From Desulfovibrionales bacterium GWA2_65_9 (GTDB lineage Bacteria; Desulfobacterota; Desulfovibrionia; Desulfovibrionales; Desulfovibrionaceae): 6,958 nt of DNA. The notes beneath the pieces were generated by a model. The model saw only the letters and a list, made by a program, of their open reading frames with translations, was not told where the DNA came from and did not search any database. Numbering within the stretch: the first letter of the stretch is position 1; each line of letters opens with the position of its first letter. Of the stretch, positions 1 to 5,957 are shown one piece after another. The translations under genes and the position numbers were made by a program. The DNA is taken from NCBI GenBank assembly GCA_001799475.1, contig MGTN01000180.1, positions 15,306 to 22,263 of the forward strand, read 5' to 3'.

Positions 1-1401
1 CCCCTGTTCCGTCCATTCGCCCTCAAGATGGAGGAGCGGCGCATCCCGTCCATCGTCATCAACGTGTTCAAATGCTACTACACGCAGATCATGCAGGGCG
101 CACAGGGCAAGACCAGTGATGTTGAGATCAATCCCGTGGCCGAGGGCGAGGTGCCGCCCTACGCGGCGCTGGAACCCTACATCGAAGCCGGCCGCGCTGC
201 GCTCAAGCACACTGTGGTCATCAAGCTCAACGGCGGCCTGGGCACCAGCATGGGCCTGGAGCGCGCCAAGAGCCTCATCCCGGTGAAGGACGGCCACACC
301 TTCCTGGACATCATCATGCGCCAGGCCAAGGTGTTGCGCAAAAAGTACAAGTCGGCCCTGCCCCTGGTGTTTATGAACAGCTTCAAGACCCACCGCGACA
401 CCATGCTCAAGGTCGAGGGCCTGGACAATGCCGACACGGGCATTCCGCTGGCCTTTGTGCAGCACATGTACCCCAAGATCCTGGAGTCCGACCTGACCCC
501 GGCCGACTGGCCCCAGAACCCGGAGCTGGAATGGAACCCGCCCGGCCACGGCGACGTGTACACCGCCCTTGTCACCTCCGGGCTCTTGTCCAAGCTCCTG
601 CGGCGCGGCTACCGCTACGCCTTCATCTCCAACTCCGACAACCTGGGCGCAGTCATGGACTCGCGCCTGCTGGGCTACGTGGCCAAAGAGCAATTGCCTT
701 TTCTGATGGAGGTCGCCCAGCGCACCTCCCAGGACCGCAAGGGCGGGCACCTGGCGCGGCTCAAGGAGTCCAACCGGCTCATGCTGCGTGAGCAGGCCCA
801 GTGCCCGGACAACGAGATGGAGAGCTTCGCGGACATCGAGAAGCACCGCTACTTTAACACCAACTCCCTGTGGGTGGACCTGGAGGTGCTGGAGCGCGTG
901 TTCGTGGAAAACCTCATGATGCCGCTGGACCTGATCATCAACCCCAAGACGCTCGACCCGCGCGACCCGGAATCCCCGCCCGTGCTCCAGGTCGAGACGG
1001 CCATGGGCTCTGCCATCAGCGCCTTTGAGAACGCCCAGGCCGTGCTGGTGCCGCGCACCCGCTTCGCGCCCGTGAAGACCACCCAGGACCTGCTCCTGGT
1101 CATGAGCGACTGCTTCATCCGCACGAAGCTGGAGACCATCGAGCAGAACCCGGAACGCACCACGCCCCTGCCCTCGGTGGCCCTGGACCAGAAATACTAC
1201 AAGAAGATCGACATGTTCCAGGAACGGTTCCCCAGGGGCGCGCCCTCGCTCCTGGCCTGCGAGCGCCTGGAGATCCACGGCGACGTGCGCTTTGGACGCG
1301 GGGTCAAATGCATCGGCAACGTGCGCGTCATCAACCGCGCGCGCAAGCAGCTCAAGGTGCCCGACAACACACGACGGGAAGGCGAGGTCATTTGGGAATA
1401 G
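1..1401 (+). CDS. UTP--glucose-1-phosphate uridylyltransferase, eukaryote-like UDPGP family (5' partial)
   Basis: Makes UDP-glucose and pyrophosphate from UTP and glucose-1-phosphate in the cytoplasm, feeding polysaccharide and envelope sugar synthesis. The frame is open from base 1, and the residues before the first ATG at 28 (PLFRPFALK) read as coding, so I take the gene as entering from the left and the ATG at 28 as internal. Seen: the nucleotide-binding loop LNGGLGTSMG (226-255) with a downstream KS pair, PPGHGDVY (538-561), NSDNLGA (631-651), FNTNSLW (853-873), a VKTT segment near 1070-1085, and a C-terminal stretch (about 1267-1380) that looks like the left-handed beta-helix of this family. 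These motifs match human-type UGP2 far better than the short bacterial GalU enzymes. The LNGGLGTSMG loop also argues against UDP-N-acetylglucosamine pyrophosphorylase, which has an AGGQGTRLG-type loop. About 466 residues are visible, close to full length. Stop is TAG at 1399-1401. It converges on the dsr operon. Confidence 0.93.
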   Translation, partial: PLFRPFALKMEERRIPSIVINVFKCYYTQIMQGAQGKTSDVEINPVAEGEVPPYAALEPYIEAGRAALKHTVVIKLNGGLGTSMGLERAKSLIPVKDGHTFLDIIMRQAKVLRKKYKSALPLVFMNSFKTHRDTMLKVEGLDNADTGIPLAFVQHMYPKILESDLTPADWPQNPELEWNPPGHGDVYTALVTSGLLSKLLRRGYRYAFISNSDNLGAVMDSRLLGYVAKEQLPFLMEVAQRTSQDRKGGHLARLKESNRLMLREQAQCPDNEMESFADIEKHRYFNTNSLWVDLEVLERVFVENLMMPLDLIINPKTLDPRDPESPPVLQVETAMGSAISAFENAQAVLVPRTRFAPVKTTQDLLLVMSDCFIRTKLETIEQNPERTTPLPSVALDQKYYKKIDMFQERFPRGAPSLLACERLEIHGDVRFGRGVKCIGNVRVINRARKQLKVPDNTRREGEVIWE

Positions 1402-1412
1402 TCAAGAAGAAG

Positions 1413-1431
1413 CCAGGGGCGCTGCCCCTGG
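1413..1431 (+). repeat. GC-rich hairpin just after the uridylyltransferase stop
   Basis: Stem CCAGGGGC (1413-1420) pairs with GCCCCTGG (1424-1431) across a 3-base loop, 8 bp in all, starting 12 bases after the stop codon. No U-tract follows, so it is not a classic terminator. It may protect the mRNA 3' end or belong to a dispersed intergenic repeat. Confidence 0.6.
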
Positions 1432-1437
1432 ACCCCG

Positions 1438-1460
1438 CTGTGGGGCCTGAGGCCCCCCAG
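1438..1460 (+). repeat. GC-rich hairpin with GGGCCTGAGGCCCC core (copy 1)
   Basis: GGGGCC (1442-1447) pairs with GGCCCC (1451-1456) around a TGA loop, extended after one mismatch by CTG (1438-1440) with CAG (1458-1460). The 14-base core at 1443-1456 recurs in reverse complement at 1786-1799. A run of nine C follows at 1462-1470. Confidence 0.6.
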
Positions 1461-1475
1461 ACCCCCCCCCATTGC

Positions 1476-1525
1476 GCCGAACGGGCTGTTTCAGGAGGAA
1501 CCTGAAACAGCCCGTTCGGCTTTGG
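1476..1525 (+). terminator. Strong hairpin, probable terminator of the uridylyltransferase transcript
   Basis: A perfect 20-bp inverted repeat: left arm 1476-1495, 5-base loop AGGAA (1496-1500), right arm 1501-1520. It is followed only by TTT (1521-1523, running on from the arm) and then GGG, so the U-tract is weak for the + strand and absent for the - strand. The length and perfection of the stem, about 75 bases after the stop codon, make transcription termination or 3'-end protection the likeliest role. Termination efficiency is uncertain. Confidence 0.7.
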
Positions 1526-1781
1526 GCGGTCAGGGGAGAGTCATGGGGAGGCCTTGGCAAAACGCGGCCAGGCTGAAAAGGCCGTGGCACAACCTTGAAC
1601 CTGGCTGCAACACCTCTGAAAATCCCGAAGGGAGCAACCGCGCGCGGGGCTTTTCGATCGAAGCACAGCCTGCCATCTCGGCACGGCACCCCTGAACACC
1701 CCGAGGGGGGGCGCGCATTGCCAGGGCCAAGCCAAGCCTCCCCATCCGCCCAGCCACCCAGGCCCAGGCCATATGGGGGTT

Positions 1782-1804
1782 CCAAGGGGCCTCAGGCCCT
1801 TTGG
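1782..1804 (-). repeat. GC-rich hairpin with GGGCCTGAGGCCCC core (copy 2, inverted)
   Basis: The arms 1782-1791 and 1795-1804 form a 10-bp stem around a 3-base loop, with one internal G/T opposition that would be a G-U pair in + strand RNA and an A/C mismatch in - strand RNA. Read on the - strand, the core repeats the 14 bases found at 1443-1456 and is followed, as there, by a C-rich run. It lies just beyond the dsr terminator in the direction of dsr transcription. Confidence 0.55.
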
Positions 1805-1852
1805 CCGCCGGAGGCTCTTCTCTTACTCTCCCGTGCCCAGGAGCCTGCGCGT

Positions 1853-1883
1853 AAAAAAAGCGCCCCCTTGCGGAGGCGCTTTT
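1853..1883 (-). terminator. Rho-independent terminator of the dsrMKJOP operon
   Basis: Read on the - strand, AAAAGCGCCTCC (from 1883 to 1872) pairs with GGGGGCGCTTTT (from 1867 to 1856) around a GCAA tetraloop of the stable GNRA type, and the transcript runs on into a total of seven U (1859-1853). It begins 26 bases after the dsrP stop. One pair is G-U in the - strand transcript but an A/C mismatch in the + strand transcript, so the hairpin is best formed by dsr mRNA. This marks dsrP as the last gene of the operon. Confidence 0.92.
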
Positions 1884-1909
1884 GTTTGAGCATGAGGCTT
1901 GAAGCGGGT

Positions 1910-3097
1910 CTAGGCTTCGACGGAGGCTGCGGGCTTCTGGGAAGCGCCGGTCTCTTCCTTCACTTCGGTGGCCACCTTGAACAGGATGGTCACCACCAGG
2001 GCGCCGATGGCGTAGATCATGGCCGAGACGATGAGCTCCTTGCCGGTGGGCCAGTACGGAGTGATCTGCTCGAAGGGGTTGGGGTTGAAGCCGCCGATCA
2101 ACAGGCCAAGGCCCTTGTCGATCCAGGTGGCGATGACCAGGATGGCCAGCGACCAGGGCAGCAGCTTCATGTTGTCGCGCAGCTTGGGCGGGATGAGCAG
2201 GCACAGGCTGCCGATGCCCAGGACCGCCGCGGTCCACATGAAGGGCACCAGCTCGTGGTGGCCGTGCACGCCCACGAACAGGTACACGATGGAGTGCATG
2301 TGGCCGGGGATGCCGGAGTAGAAGGCCGTGAACACTTCCAGGAGGAAGAAGAACACGTTCACGCACATGGCGTAGGTGATGATCTTGGCCAGGGTGGCGA
2401 TGCCCTCGGCGTTGGCCTTGAAGGTGCTGACCTTCTGGGTGAGCATGATGACGAGCAGCAGGATCGCCGGGCCGGAGCAGAAGGCGCTTGCCAGGAAGCG
2501 GGCGGCCAGGATGGCGGTGAGCCAGTAGTGGCGGCCGGGCAGGCCCTGGTACAGGAACGCCGTCACGGTGTGGATGGAGAAGGCCCAGATGATGGAGACG
2601 TAGGCCAGCGTCTTGCTCCACTTGGGGTGGGGCAGGTGCTGGCGGTCGCACTCCAGGCAGGTCCAGCCCACGACCACGTTCAGGATCAGGTAGCCGTTCA
2701 GCACGACCATGTCCCAGAACAGGATGGAGTTGGGCGTGGGGTACAGCAGCACGTTCAGCATGCGCTGGGGCTGGCCGATGTCGACCACGATGAAGCCCAG
2801 GCACATGACCACCGCGCCGATGGCCATGAACTCGCCAAAGATCACGAGATCCTTGAACTGTTTGTAGTGGTGGAAGTAGTAGGGCAGGACGATCATGACC
2901 CCCGAGGCGGCCAGACCGACCAGGTAGGTGAACTGGGCGATGTAGAAGCCCCAGGACACGTCGCGGCTCATGCCGGTGATGGTCAGGCCCTGCATCAACT
3001 GCATCAGGTAGACGCCGGAGGCGCCGAGGATGATCAGGAGCAGGAACCCGATCCACATGTAGTACTTGGGACTACCTTTGAGTGCTTTTTCGAGCAT
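1910..3097 (-). CDS. dsrP: DsrP, NrfD/PsrC-family integral membrane subunit of DsrMKJOP
   Basis: Membrane subunit of the sulfite-reduction-associated complex, expected to exchange electrons between the menaquinone pool and the periplasmic FeS protein DsrO. It has 395 residues and about ten hydrophobic segments (near 13-33, 49-71, 87-107, 126-146, 163-181, 192-222, 238-259, 284-304, 313-333, 354-374), the layout of the NrfD/HybB family. Helix-end features include GLPGRHYW (185-192), AARF (198-201), a His-rich loop GVHGHHE (276-282) and a GGFNPNPFE stretch (335-343) before the penultimate loop. The C-terminus from about 375 is polar and Ala/Glu-rich. The ATG at 3097 follows the dsrO stop by 9 bases. 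The upstream purine run is only GGGGG (3103-3107) with a 5-base spacer, a non-canonical ribosome site, so translation may depend on coupling to dsrO. No heme-binding residue can be assigned with confidence. Confidence 0.95.
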   Translation of the reverse strand: MLEKALKGSPKYYMWIGFLLLIILGASGVYLMQLMQGLTITGMSRDVSWGFYIAQFTYLVGLAASGVMIVLPYYFHHYKQFKDLVIFGEFMAIGAVVMCLGFIVVDIGQPQRMLNVLLYPTPNSILFWDMVVLNGYLILNVVVGWTCLECDRQHLPHPKWSKTLAYVSIIWAFSIHTVTAFLYQGLPGRHYWLTAILAARFLASAFCSGPAILLLVIMLTQKVSTFKANAEGIATLAKIITYAMCVNVFFFLLEVFTAFYSGIPGHMHSIVYLFVGVHGHHELVPFMWTAAVLGIGSLCLLIPPKLRDNMKLLPWSLAILVIATWIDKGLGLLIGGFNPNPFEQITPYWPTGKELIVSAMIYAIGALVVTILFKVATEVKEETGASQKPAASVEA

Positions 3098-3106
3098 GAC
3101 CGCCCC

Positions 3107-3877
3107 CTAGATGATGTAGTAGACGCTCGGTTCGGTGCCGAGCGCCGGCTTGCGCCGGATGGTGTAGTGTTCGCGCAGGACCTTGCGCACTTCGCTGGCC
3201 GGGTCGGACAGGTCGCCGAAGACCAGTGCGCCGGCAGAGGCCTCGACGCAGGCGGGCTGCTTGCCCTGGGCCAGAAGCTCAACGCAGAAGTTGCACTTTT
3301 CGACCACGCCGCGCATGCGCGTGGGGAACTCCTTGTTCAGCTTGGTCAGGTCCAGGTGCAGGCGTGGCTCCATGAAGTTGAAGCTGCGCGCGCCAAAGGG
3401 GCAGGCGGCCATGCAGTAGCGGCAGCCGATGCAGCGGTGGTAGTCCATGGCCACGATGCCGTCCGGGCGTTTGTACGTGGCCTGGGTGGGACACACGCGC
3501 ACGCAGGAGGCGTTGGTGCAGTGGTTGCACAGAAGCGCGAACTGGCGTTTCTCCAGGCTCTCGTCCATGAAGTTGTTGGGCTGGTCAAAGGCCTGCTCGA
3601 AGCCGTCGGCCCAGAGCCACTTCACGTTCTGCTTGCCCGGGATGTCCGGCACGTTGTGCGCTGCGTGGCAGGCCTTGGCCAGCACGTCGATGGCTTCCTT
3701 GGTGCCGACCTTCTTGGTGTCGATGACCATGGCCCAGCGTTTGGCCTTGAGCGCCTTCTCGCTAACCTTCTCGGTCGCGCCCGCGCCCGCAGCCATGATG
3801 CTCCCGGCAGAGGCCACGCAGAGTCCGGCAGCGGTGAGGCCCGCGAACTTCAGGAAGTTTCTTCTGGTGTGGTTCAT
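3107..3877 (-). CDS. dsrO: DsrO, Tat-exported [4Fe-4S] ferredoxin-like subunit
   Basis: Periplasmic iron-sulfur subunit, expected to pass electrons between DsrJ and DsrP. The 256-residue protein begins with a Tat signal: RRNFLK (5-10), a hydrophobic stretch (11-31) and a likely AXA cleavage site after Ala34. Apart from Cys20 in the signal it has exactly 12 cysteines: Cys70; CX2CX4CX3C at 117, 120, 125, 129; CX2CX2CX3C at 149, 152, 155, 159; and Cys195, 198, 210. That fits three [4Fe-4S] clusters. Four-cluster relatives of the HybA/FdhB type have a fourth site; here its expected ligands are replaced (residues about 57-66 and Ser214). I chose the ATG at 3877: it overlaps the dsrJ stop as ATGA and has GGAGGGG (3886-3892) 8 bases upstream. 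A longer frame from a TTG at 3913 would put 12 residues before the twin arginines without its own ribosome site. Confidence 0.95.
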   Translation of the reverse strand: MNHTRRNFLKFAGLTAAGLCVASAGSIMAAGAGATEKVSEKALKAKRWAMVIDTKKVGTKEAIDVLAKACHAAHNVPDIPGKQNVKWLWADGFEQAFDQPNNFMDESLEKRQFALLCNHCTNASCVRVCPTQATYKRPDGIVAMDYHRCIGCRYCMAACPFGARSFNFMEPRLHLDLTKLNKEFPTRMRGVVEKCNFCVELLAQGKQPACVEASAGALVFGDLSDPASEVRKVLREHYTIRRKPALGTEPSVYYII

Positions 3878-4263
3878 TTCTTCAACCCCTCCGGCTGGAT
3901 GTGGCAATCCCAACAGTAGGGCGTAACGGCTGCGTCATTGTGACACTTGTCGCAGAACTCGGCCTTGTTGGTATGGCACTTCATGCAGGTCTTCTGCAGG
4001 CTCATTTCGAACTCTTTGCCCTTGCTGTTCACGTAGACGCGCTTGCCGTCGCGCAGGGCGAAGTCGCGCCACTCGTTCAAGAGCTGCATGTGCTGGGTGC
4101 GCATGAACTCCTTGCTCTCGACGCACTGCTTCTCGTTCTCCGGCATCTTGAGCTTGGGCTGGGTGTAGGCCGCCTTGCCCGCATTGTAGGCCAGCGGGGT
4201 CAGGAAGATGCCCAGGAATATCACCAGCCCGGTGATGATTTTGCCGCCGTTGTAGAGTTTCAT
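3874..4263 (-). CDS. dsrJ: DsrJ, membrane-anchored triheme cytochrome c
   Basis: Periplasmic cytochrome subunit of DsrMKJOP. The protein has 129 residues: an uncleaved-looking signal anchor (hydrophobic about 9-26), then a small domain with three CXXCH heme c sites at 93-97 (CMKCH), 104-108 (CDKCH) and 117-121 (CWDCH). One further cysteine, Cys47, lies outside the heme motifs. DsrJ proteins are known for an unusual His/Cys-ligated heme, and Cys47 is the only available candidate here. Met40, Met54, His58, Met59 and Met87 are other possible axial ligands. The ATG at 4263 was chosen because a strong ribosome site (GAGGAGG, 4270-4276) sits 6 bases upstream, inside the last codons of dsrK; an upstream TTG at 4278 has no such support. 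The dsrK stop ends one base before it, and its own TGA overlaps the dsrO start. Confidence 0.95.
   Translation of the reverse strand: MKLYNGGKIITGLVIFLGIFLTPLAYNAGKAAYTQPKLKMPENEKQCVESKEFMRTQHMQLLNEWRDFALRDGKRVYVNSKGKEFEMSLQKTCMKCHTNKAEFCDKCHNDAAVTPYCWDCHIQPEGLKK
3886..3892 (-). promoter_or_regulatory. Ribosome binding site deciding the dsrO start
   Basis: GGAGGGG on the - strand lies within the final codons of dsrJ, 8 bases before the ATG at 3877. It supports this start over the upstream TTG at 3913. With the ATGA stop/start overlap it points to translational coupling of dsrJ and dsrO. Confidence 0.85.
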
Positions 4264-4264
4264 T

Positions 4265-5899
4265 CTATTCCTCCTCAAAGCCCGGCAGGGGTTCCTGGCG
4301 AAGGTTCATGGTGCGCTCTTCCTCGCCGTCGAGGATCAGCGCGTTGCCCACCAGTTCGTGCAGGCCGGTGATCTTGACGCCCGGGGCCCAGTAGTCGGCC
4401 AGGGGGATCAGGGTGGCGCGGTCGATGGCGCAGACGCAGGCCATGGTGTTGACCCCGTGCTTTTCCTGCACGTAGCTGAGCGCGTTGCCGCGGGGCAGGC
4501 CGCCGCGCATGCGGATGTCCATGATCTCGTCGGTGTTGAGCCCCGAGCCGCCAGCGCAGCAGAAGGTCTGCTCGCGGATGGTGTTCGTGGGCATGTCGTA
4601 GAACTGGTCGACGACGTTGTTCAGCACGTACCTGGGCTCTTCGAACATGCCCATGCCGCGCGCCGGGTTGCAGGAGTCGTGGAAGGTGGCGATGATGTCC
4701 GAGTTGCGGCTCTTGTCGAGGTTCAGCTTGCCGTGCTTGATGAGGTCGGCGGTGAACTCGGCGATGTGAACCATCTTGGTCTGCTTGGCGTTTGAGAAAA
4801 CTGTGCCGGTGATGGGGCTGACCGGGGTCTGCATCTGCGGGCCCTGCATGGAGCCGTTCATGGTGTCCATGTACTGGTTGACCACGCGCCACATGTGCCC
4901 GCATTCGCCGCCCAGAATCCACTTGGCGCCCAGGCGGTTGGCCTCGGCGTACATCTTGCCGTTCAGGGACTTCATCATGTCCGAGTGGGTGAACAGGCCG
5001 AAGTTGCCGCCCTCACTGGCGTAGGTGCTGAGCGTGTAGTCCAGCCCGATGGCGTCGAAGAGCATCAGGTAGCCCATGAAGGTGTAGATGCCCGGATCGG
5101 CGAAGACGTCGCCCGAGGGGGTGATGAAGATGACCTCGTGGCCTTTTTCATTCAGCGGCACATTGATGTGCTTGCCGGTGATGGTCTCGATGTCGTCGAC
5201 CATGAACTCGACGATGTCCTTGAAGGCGTGGGGCTGGATGCCCAGGTGGTTGCCGGTGCGGTTGCAGTTGCTCACCGGCTCCAGAATCCAGTTGATGTTG
5301 ATGCCCACCAGGTGCAGCAGTTCGCGCGCCATCATGGTCACTTCGGCGGTGTCGATGCCGTAGGGGCAGTAGAGTGAGCAGCGGCGGCATTCGGTGCACT
5401 GGTAGAAGTAGAGGAACCATTCCTTGAGGACGTCTTCTTCCATGACCCGGGCGCCGGTGAGCTTGCCCAGGATCTTGCCGGCCAGGGTGAACTCGCCGCG
5501 GTAGATGGAGCGCATGAGCTCGGCGCGCAGCACGGGCATGTTCTTGGGGTCGCCGCCGCCGATGAAGAAGTGGCACTTGTCGGCGCAGGCGCCGCAGCGC
5601 ACGCAGATGTCCATGAACAGCTTGAGCGAGCGGTACTTGCCCAGGCGCTCGCGGAAGCCGTTCATGACGATTTCCTTCCAGTTGGCGGGCAGCTTCCAGT
5701 CGGCCTCGGAGGGGTTCCACACGCGCGGGTTGCCGAAAACGTGCGGCATCTCGTGCTGGAGGTACGCGACCTTGTCCTCTTTGGCCGGATAGGCAAAGCG
5801 GCCTGGGCTCAAGTCATTGGGCGTCTCCATCCAGCCGGTGGCCGGCGGGGTGTAGTTGATGCTCCTGAGCATTTCATCGGGTTTGATTATCTTCGCCAT
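4265..5899 (-). CDS. dsrK: DsrK, HdrD-like cytoplasmic iron-sulfur subunit
   Basis: Cytoplasmic catalytic subunit, thought to take electrons from DsrM and reduce the trisulfide form of DsrC. The 544-residue protein has no signal peptide. Two ferredoxin motifs bind [4Fe-4S] clusters: CX2CX2CX3C at 99, 102, 105, 109 and CX2CX2CX3CP at 168, 171, 174, 178. The C-terminal half is of the CCG type seen in heterodisulfide reductase HdrB/HdrD: GECGH with Cys333, HDSC with Cys410, FCCAGGSG with Cys447-Cys448, and ACVC with Cys488 and Cys490. These are the expected ligands of the special catalytic FeS cluster, though the last pair is CXC and not the CXXC of HdrB. The start ATG at 5899 has GAGGAG (5905-5910) 5 bases upstream. 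It follows dsrM by 58 bases and runs to one base before dsrJ, whose ribosome site it contains. Confidence 0.96.
   Translation of the reverse strand: MAKIIKPDEMLRSINYTPPATGWMETPNDLSPGRFAYPAKEDKVAYLQHEMPHVFGNPRVWNPSEADWKLPANWKEIVMNGFRERLGKYRSLKLFMDICVRCGACADKCHFFIGGGDPKNMPVLRAELMRSIYRGEFTLAGKILGKLTGARVMEEDVLKEWFLYFYQCTECRRCSLYCPYGIDTAEVTMMARELLHLVGININWILEPVSNCNRTGNHLGIQPHAFKDIVEFMVDDIETITGKHINVPLNEKGHEVIFITPSGDVFADPGIYTFMGYLMLFDAIGLDYTLSTYASEGGNFGLFTHSDMMKSLNGKMYAEANRLGAKWILGGECGHMWRVVNQYMDTMNGSMQGPQMQTPVSPITGTVFSNAKQTKMVHIAEFTADLIKHGKLNLDKSRNSDIIATFHDSCNPARGMGMFEEPRYVLNNVVDQFYDMPTNTIREQTFCCAGGSGLNTDEIMDIRMRGGLPRGNALSYVQEKHGVNTMACVCAIDRATLIPLADYWAPGVKITGLHELVGNALILDGEEERTMNLRQEPLPGFEEE
4270..4276 (-). 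promoter_or_regulatory. Ribosome binding site deciding the dsrJ start
   Basis: GAGGAGG on the - strand encodes the final Glu codons of dsrK and also serves as a near-ideal ribosome site 6 bases before the ATG at 4263. It decides the dsrJ start. Confidence 0.88.
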
Positions 5900-5904
5900 G
5901 TCTT

Positions 5905-5910
5905 CTCCTC
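5905..5910 (-). promoter_or_regulatory. Ribosome binding site of dsrK
   Basis: GAGGAG on the - strand, 5 bases before the ATG at 5899, in the 58-base gap between dsrM and dsrK. No promoter could be made out in this gap, so read-through from dsrM is assumed. Confidence 0.8.
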
Positions 5911-5957
5911 ACGGAAAAAGTTTCGTGCTTGTTGGGCCCGTGGTGCGTGCGCCTTAT

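Larger units (their letters stand above)
1402..1909. other. Convergent intergenic region, no credible gene
   Basis: This 508-base gap separates the 3' ends of the uridylyltransferase (+) and dsrP (-). It contains GC-rich hairpins on the left (1413-1460), a 9-C run (1462-1470), a perfect 20-bp inverted repeat (1476-1520), a hairpin at 1782-1804 and the dsr terminator (1853-1883). Open frames cross it on both strands, but their translations are rich in Pro, Gly, Arg and Ala, match no family I know and overlap the hairpins. In about 1526-1780 I see nothing identifiable beyond a short palindrome TTCGATCGAA (1653-1662). Confidence 0.75.

Noticed and set aside
1462..1470. Run of nine C as a phase-variable tract
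   Set aside because: It is not inside a credible gene or near a promoter, so slippage would have no visible coding effect. It could also be a sequencing artefact.
1402..1785. A 127-residue - strand open frame in the intergenic region
   Set aside because: It spans the 9-C run and the hairpins, including the 20-bp inverted repeat, has Pro/Gly/Arg-biased composition and no recognisable domain.
1530..3056. A 508-residue open frame on the - strand in another frame of dsrP, running into the intergenic region
   Set aside because: Pro/Arg/His-rich out-of-frame shadow of dsrP without family motifs.
3878..3913. Upstream TTG start for dsrO adding 12 residues
   Set aside because: It would lie before the twin-arginine motif with no ribosome site. 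The ATG at 3877 has a good site and an ATGA overlap with dsrJ.
1595..3919. A 774-residue open frame on the + strand antisense to dsrP and dsrO
   Set aside because: Its translation is low-complexity (His, Asp, Val, Gln, Gly rich) and it lies opposite two well-identified genes. Strong GC bias at third codon positions keeps antisense frames open in such genomes.
5910..5927. Small hairpin (CACG/CGTG with an AAA/TTT extension) just upstream of the dsrK ribosome site, possibly regulatory
   Set aside because: The stem is short and has a bulge, and it only touches the first base of the ribosome site. Chance is sufficient.
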